DNA of 9,048 nucleotides, from NCBI GenBank assembly GCA_003223995.1, contig QHYA01000240.1:1-9048 (forward strand), written 5' to 3'. The position numbers were made by a program, and so were the translations under genes. The DNA is from Acidobacteriota bacterium (GTDB lineage: Bacteria > Acidobacteriota > Polarisedimenticolia > QHYA01). The notes beneath the pieces were generated by a model, which made no database searches, had not been told where the DNA came from, and saw only the letters and a list, made by a program, of their open reading frames with translations. Below, one piece after another: positions 5,972 to 9,048 of this stretch; the first letter of the stretch is position 1, and every line of letters starts with the position of its first letter.

Positions 5972-6361
5972 TCAACCCTGCCGCGAGCCGATGAACCCGC
6001 CGATGACAGCGGTGATGGGTTTGAGGCGTTTCGTGGCAGGGTCAACGTCCACGCCGAAGTTCTCCAGGGCGGTGGCGCCGAGAAGATACAGCGACCCAGT
6101 TGGGTCAAACACGACCGGACAGGTCAACGTCTCGCCGAGGGCCGGCACGGTGAAGAGCGCCTCGCCTAACAGCCGCCTGTCACGCCGACCGTCAGCCAGG
6201 ATCAGCTCCCGCGTGTGCAACGGAGCCAGGCCAATCTGCGCCATTCGATCCTCGGGCACGAAGCTGTACAGCGCTCGGGTGTCGACCCAGAACCGTTCGT
6301 CGAAACAGCGCGATGGATCCGCGGGATTCGTCACTTTCACCATGATTTGAAACATTCTCAT
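5972..6361 (-). CDS. Small retropepsin-like (clan AA) aspartic protease homologue with altered DTG
   Basis: A 129-residue cytoplasmic protein of the bacterial single-domain retropepsin-like family, which normally dimerises to bring two Asp-Thr-Gly motifs together. The family pattern is clear: NPADPSRC near residues 12-19, FWVDTRALYSFVP at 24-36, LADGR around 55 and LLGATALENFGVDVDP near 92-107. The key difference is DTR (Asp27-Thr28-Arg29) in place of DTG; the codon is CGA, one base from GGA. Loss of this glycine would be expected to disturb the active site, so the protein may be inactive or a pseudo-enzyme. AGGA lies nine to ten bases before the ATG at 6361. It sits 99 bases downstream of the kinase gene on the same strand and may be cotranscribed. 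Its substrate is unknown. Confidence 0.8.
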   Translation of the reverse strand: MRMFQIMVKVTNPADPSRCFDERFWVDTRALYSFVPEDRMAQIGLAPLHTRELILADGRRDRRLLGEALFTVPALGETLTCPVVFDPTGSLYLLGATALENFGVDVDPATKRLKPITAVIGGFIGSRQG

Positions 6362-6460
6362 AGCCCATGGATCCTACACTCCGAGCCCCCGGACAACTCA
6401 AGGGCGCCAACTGCGCCACGGCGGAGGATAGGAGTTTCGAACTGCGCTCCCAAGGTGATC

Positions 6461-7552
6461 CTACCGGAAGCCACGCACGAGGACGACGTCCTGATTCTTG
6501 GTACCGTACGTGAAGACCGCGTCCTTTCCATTCGGGGTCGGATGGATCTGAAAGATGGAACCGGTCACGAAGTCGGTGATCGCCACCGGATCGTGTCCGT
6601 CCGGCCCCACGCTCCAGAGGTTGCTCAGGTCGCCGTTCCTGCGATTCATCAGGATGCGCCCGCCATCGGCGAACCACTCGTGATCGGAGATCTGGCCCTC
6701 GCTGAAACGCGTGATCTTCTGCTGCTCACCTCCGCTGATCGGTTGCCGCAGGATGTTCTGGACACCGTCCTTGTCGTCGACGAGGGTCAGCGCGCTCCCA
6801 TCGGGGGTCCAATGAAACTGGTAGGCGCGCGGCGGGAAGGAGAAGGTCGCCACGGGCGCTCCGCCAGACGCGGGAATGACCACGCACTCGCGGCGGGATC
6901 GCCCCTCGATCTCCTGAGGGGTGAAGAAGGCGACTCTCCTGCCGTCCGGCGAGAACTCGGCGCCATAGTCGTGCGAGCTCGCGATCTTGAGAGGCTCGCC
7001 GCCGTCGACCGGAGCCGACCAGAGCTCATGGGGAGAGTCGGCCCGCACATACAGGAGGGTCTTCCCGTCGGGTGACAAGTCCTGGAGCAACTCTCCTGAG
7101 CCCTTCGTCAGGCTCCGCGTATTTCCGCCATCTGCGTCCACGCGCCAGATGTGGGGAACATGATCCTCGCCAACGCGGTCGTAGATGCCGCCGCCAGGGA
7201 GCCACCGGAGCCCGTAATCGTGGGCGGGGCCCGACGTGAGCTGACGGAGTCCCTCGCCATCGTTCCCGATCATCCACAGGTGAGTGAAGTGGTCCACGGG
7301 CGCAGTGAAGAGGATCGCATCGTGTCCCGCGGGCACGAAATCCCAGACGCCGGTTTCGCTGCTAGCATTGAAGGTGAGCTGGCGGGGACGTCCCTTCCCG
7401 CCGGCCGGGGCGATCCAGAGGTTAGCGAGCGTGACTGACCGAAGGGCCGCAAGGGTGGCGCCGTCCGCGGACATGCTCACCTCCCCGTAGCTGTTGGCGT
7501 CGTTCGTGCCTCCCGTCCCCGGCGTCGACAGCGACCACCTGGGCGTGGACAC
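6461..7552 (-). CDS. C-terminal TolB/WD40-like propeller part of the frameshifted kinase gene
   Basis: This frame continues the kinase gene after a frame break. Recognisable coding begins near 7508 with NDANSYGEVSMSADG and runs to the TAG at 6461-6463. It contains successive propeller (PD40/TolB-like) blades, visible as repeated phrases: LSPDGKTLLYV, FSPDGRRVAFF and WTPDGSALTLV, each followed by a W or N strand and a GG-QLT-type turn. It ends GKDAVFTYGTKNQDVVLV, the usual end of acidobacterial kinase-propeller proteins. In intact relatives this lies outside the cytoplasm and is thought to sense or bind ligands. The apparent GTG start at 7552 translates about 15 unrelated residues and has no convincing ribosome-binding site, so this is probably not an independent gene but the tail of the one ending at 7422. 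Confidence 0.8.
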   Translation of the reverse strand: MSTPRWSLSTPGTGGTNDANSYGEVSMSADGATLAALRSVTLANLWIAPAGGKGRPRQLTFNASSETGVWDFVPAGHDAILFTAPVDHFTHLWMIGNDGEGLRQLTSGPAHDYGLRWLPGGGIYDRVGEDHVPHIWRVDADGGNTRSLTKGSGELLQDLSPDGKTLLYVRADSPHELWSAPVDGGEPLKIASSHDYGAEFSPDGRRVAFFTPQEIEGRSRRECVVIPASGGAPVATFSFPPRAYQFHWTPDGSALTLVDDKDGVQNILRQPISGGEQQKITRFSEGQISDHEWFADGGRILMNRRNGDLSNLWSVGPDGHDPVAITDFVTGSIFQIHPTPNGKDAVFTYGTKNQDVVLVRGFR

Positions 7553-9048
7553 CGCCCGCCGCGGTGTGCACGGCGGTCGCGATCGTCTTCCCGTCCGGAG
7601 ACCAGGAAGGGGCTGCCCACATGCTCAGCGGTTCCTCAGCTGTCGCGATCGTTCGCTCCTCGCCAGTTTCGAGGTCGCGGATGATGAGGAGGTCCTTGCC
7701 CTTCTGCCGCATGCTCCGGAGGAAGCAGACGCGCTTGCCGTCGGGCGCGAAGCTGACCGCCGAAGCGAGGTCCGAGGCGCGCTTCCGCGCCGGGCCGCCG
7801 AGCGAGGGCACCTGGAAGAGGGACGCCAAGTCCGCCTTCTCGGGTTCCTCGGCCAAGTAGTACAGATAGTCGCCGTTCGGCGAGAAGCGAAGCCCCCCGA
7901 CACCACGCGGCCCGAGTGGAAGGATCCGCACCTCGCTTCCCGTGTTGAGCTGACGCACCCAGAGGGCCTGCTGTCCCGGAGGGCCGCTGACGTACGCGAG
8001 GTACCGCCCTTCGCCGGAGAGCGCCGCTCCGACGACGGACCCCCGGCCCGAAATGCTTGTCATCCGTAGTGACGGCCCGGCGGCATCGTCCCCGGCGGCA
8101 GTGCCCGAGTGGCCGAGGATCCTGTAGATCCCGAAGCCGAGGCCGGCGATCCCGAGAAGACCCGCTGCGGCGAATCCCGCGATCCACGCGGGGCGCCGCA
8201 CCGGCTGGACGACCGCGGCTCCGGAGGCCGGGCCGCTGCCGGACGTCCCGGAGATCGACAGGGACTCATAGTCCTCGACGATCTCGTGGAGCTCGATAGC
8301 GAGATCCTTCATGGACTGCAGGCGCTGATCCGGACTCTTGACCAGGCACCTCCGGATGAGACGCCGAAGCTCCGCCGGCGCCGCCGGGTTCAGCTCGTTC
8401 ACCGGCGCGGGTGTGTCGTGGAGGATCATGTGCATCGCATCCACCGCGGAGTCGGCCTCGAAGGCTCGACGCCGTGTGACCGCCTCGTAGAGAATGCAGC
8501 CGAAAGAGAAGATGTCGGAACGGGAATCGACGGGCCTCCCCTGCACCTGCTCGGGCGACATGTAGCCCGCGGTTCCGAGCACGACTCCCTCGCCGGTCCG
8601 ATGCTCCGTCCTTGTGGGGGCGGCGCTCAGATCCTTCTCCGCTGCGCGAGCCTCCGTGAGCTTCGCGAGGCCGAAATCCAGGACCTTCGCGTAGCCGTCT
8701 TTGGAGACCATGATGTTGCCCGGCTTCAGATCCCGGTGAACGATTCCCGCCGCGTGGGCGTTAGCGAGCCCTTCGGCAGCCTGGGCGAGGTAGCCGAGCA
8801 GCGTGCGAAGGTCTTCTTTTTCCGCATGCATCTTGTCCGTGAGGGTCTGCCCATCGACCCGTTCCATCGAGATGAAGTGGACGGCAGCCGATGCAGCATC
8901 CCCGACGTTCGAGCCGTCACCGGGACGGACCTCATCTCGTCCGATCTCATAGATCGTGACGATGTTCGGGTGATTGAGGGAAGAGGCGGATTTCGCTTCG
9001 AGAATGAACCGGCGAAGCCGTTCCTCGTTCCGCACCAGCACGGGAGGA
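7422..9048 (-). CDS. Transmembrane Ser/Thr protein kinase with propeller domain (5' end outside window, frameshifted 3' end)
   Basis: A Hanks-type (PknB-like) kinase signalling across the inner membrane. The frame is open at the window edge, so the glycine loop and ATP-binding lysine are off the window. Numbering from 9041: the alphaC glutamate is in LEAKSAS (Glu15), the catalytic loop HRDLKPGN at 102-109 (Asp104), DFG at 122-124, and GTAGYMSPEQ at 156-165, with SPE instead of APE. RDxKxxN and DFG are intact, so this half should be catalytically competent. A single helix lies at about 285-307, followed by propeller blades including ALSGEGRYLAYVSG, FSPNGDYLYYLAEE, FAPDGKRVCFL and WSPDGKTIATAV. 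After VVAVDAGDGR (about 7515) the sequence turns into unrelated Arg-rich residues to the stop at 7422, while the expected continuation is in another frame (6461-7508). The intact protein would be one product covering 6461-9048. Confidence 0.88.
   Translation of the reverse strand, partial: PPVLVRNEERLRRFILEAKSASSLNHPNIVTIYEIGRDEVRPGDGSNVGDAASAAVHFISMERVDGQTLTDKMHAEKEDLRTLLGYLAQAAEGLANAHAAGIVHRDLKPGNIMVSKDGYAKVLDFGLAKLTEARAAEKDLSAAPTRTEHRTGEGVVLGTAGYMSPEQVQGRPVDSRSDIFSFGCILYEAVTRRRAFEADSAVDAMHMILHDTPAPVNELNPAAPAELRRLIRRCLVKSPDQRLQSMKDLAIELHEIVEDYESLSISGTSGSGPASGAAVVQPVRRPAWIAGFAAAGLLGIAGLGFGIYRILGHSGTAAGDDAAGPSLRMTSISGRGSVVGAALSGEGRYLAYVSGPPGQQALWVRQLNTGSEVRILPLGPRGVGGLRFSPNGDYLYYLAEEPEKADLASLFQVPSLGGPARKRASDLASAVSFAPDGKRVCFLRSMRQKGKDLLIIRDLETGEERTIATAEEPLSMWAAPSWSPDGKTIATAVHTAAGGVHAQVVAVDAGDGRHERRQQLRGGEHVRGRRHPCGPSVSHAR

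Noticed and set aside
7490..7530. Programmed ribosomal frameshift in the kinase gene
   Set aside because: No slippery heptamer or following stem is evident, and a propeller segment also seems to be missing, which frameshifting cannot explain.
7537..7552. Independent GTG start for the C-terminal propeller frame
   Set aside because: The first codons are an out-of-frame reading of the kinase gene with no family similarity, and no convincing ribosome-binding site precedes them.

Overview
The window is GC-rich, densely coding DNA from a Gram-negative-type bacterium. The best guess at lineage is Acidobacteriota or a close relative. The main reason is the leftmost-reading gene on the minus strand: a Ser/Thr kinase, one transmembrane helix and a long TolB/WD40-like propeller, an architecture strongly expanded in that phylum. 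This assignment is an inference from gene content only.

Region 1 (1-4292, plus strand): the 3' part of a homoserine kinase gene (thrB) overlaps aspartate kinase (lysC) by ATGA, so the window opens in an aspartate-family amino acid operon. lysC contains a strong in-frame internal start (1576) exactly where other bacteria begin a separate regulatory beta subunit. After a 168-nt spacer with a hairpin and a tandem 11-mer come two overlapping genes. One encodes a MauE/DoxX-type membrane protein with a CGCFG motif and a cysteine-free thioredoxin-like tail. The other encodes an exported thioredoxin-like protein with a WCHVC active site. They look like a MauE/MauD-style envelope thiol-redox pair.

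Region 2 (4293-5252, plus strand): accD, the zinc-ribbon carboxyltransferase beta subunit of acetyl-CoA carboxylase. It has a good -35/-10 pair so close to its ATG that the mRNA may be essentially leaderless.

Region 3 (5253-9048): here genes show damage. An archaemetzincin gene on the plus strand has lost its HExxHxxGxxHC zinc site and its reading frame. On the minus strand, facing it, are a small retropepsin-like protein whose DTG triad reads DTR, and a kinase-propeller gene interrupted by a frameshift with about one propeller blade missing. The five genes to the left look intact. Either the right part is decaying, or the assembly contains small collapses. Read-level checks would separate these.

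No RNA genes, CRISPR arrays, insertion sequences or attachment sites were recognised. No non-coding stretch exceeds 300 bases.
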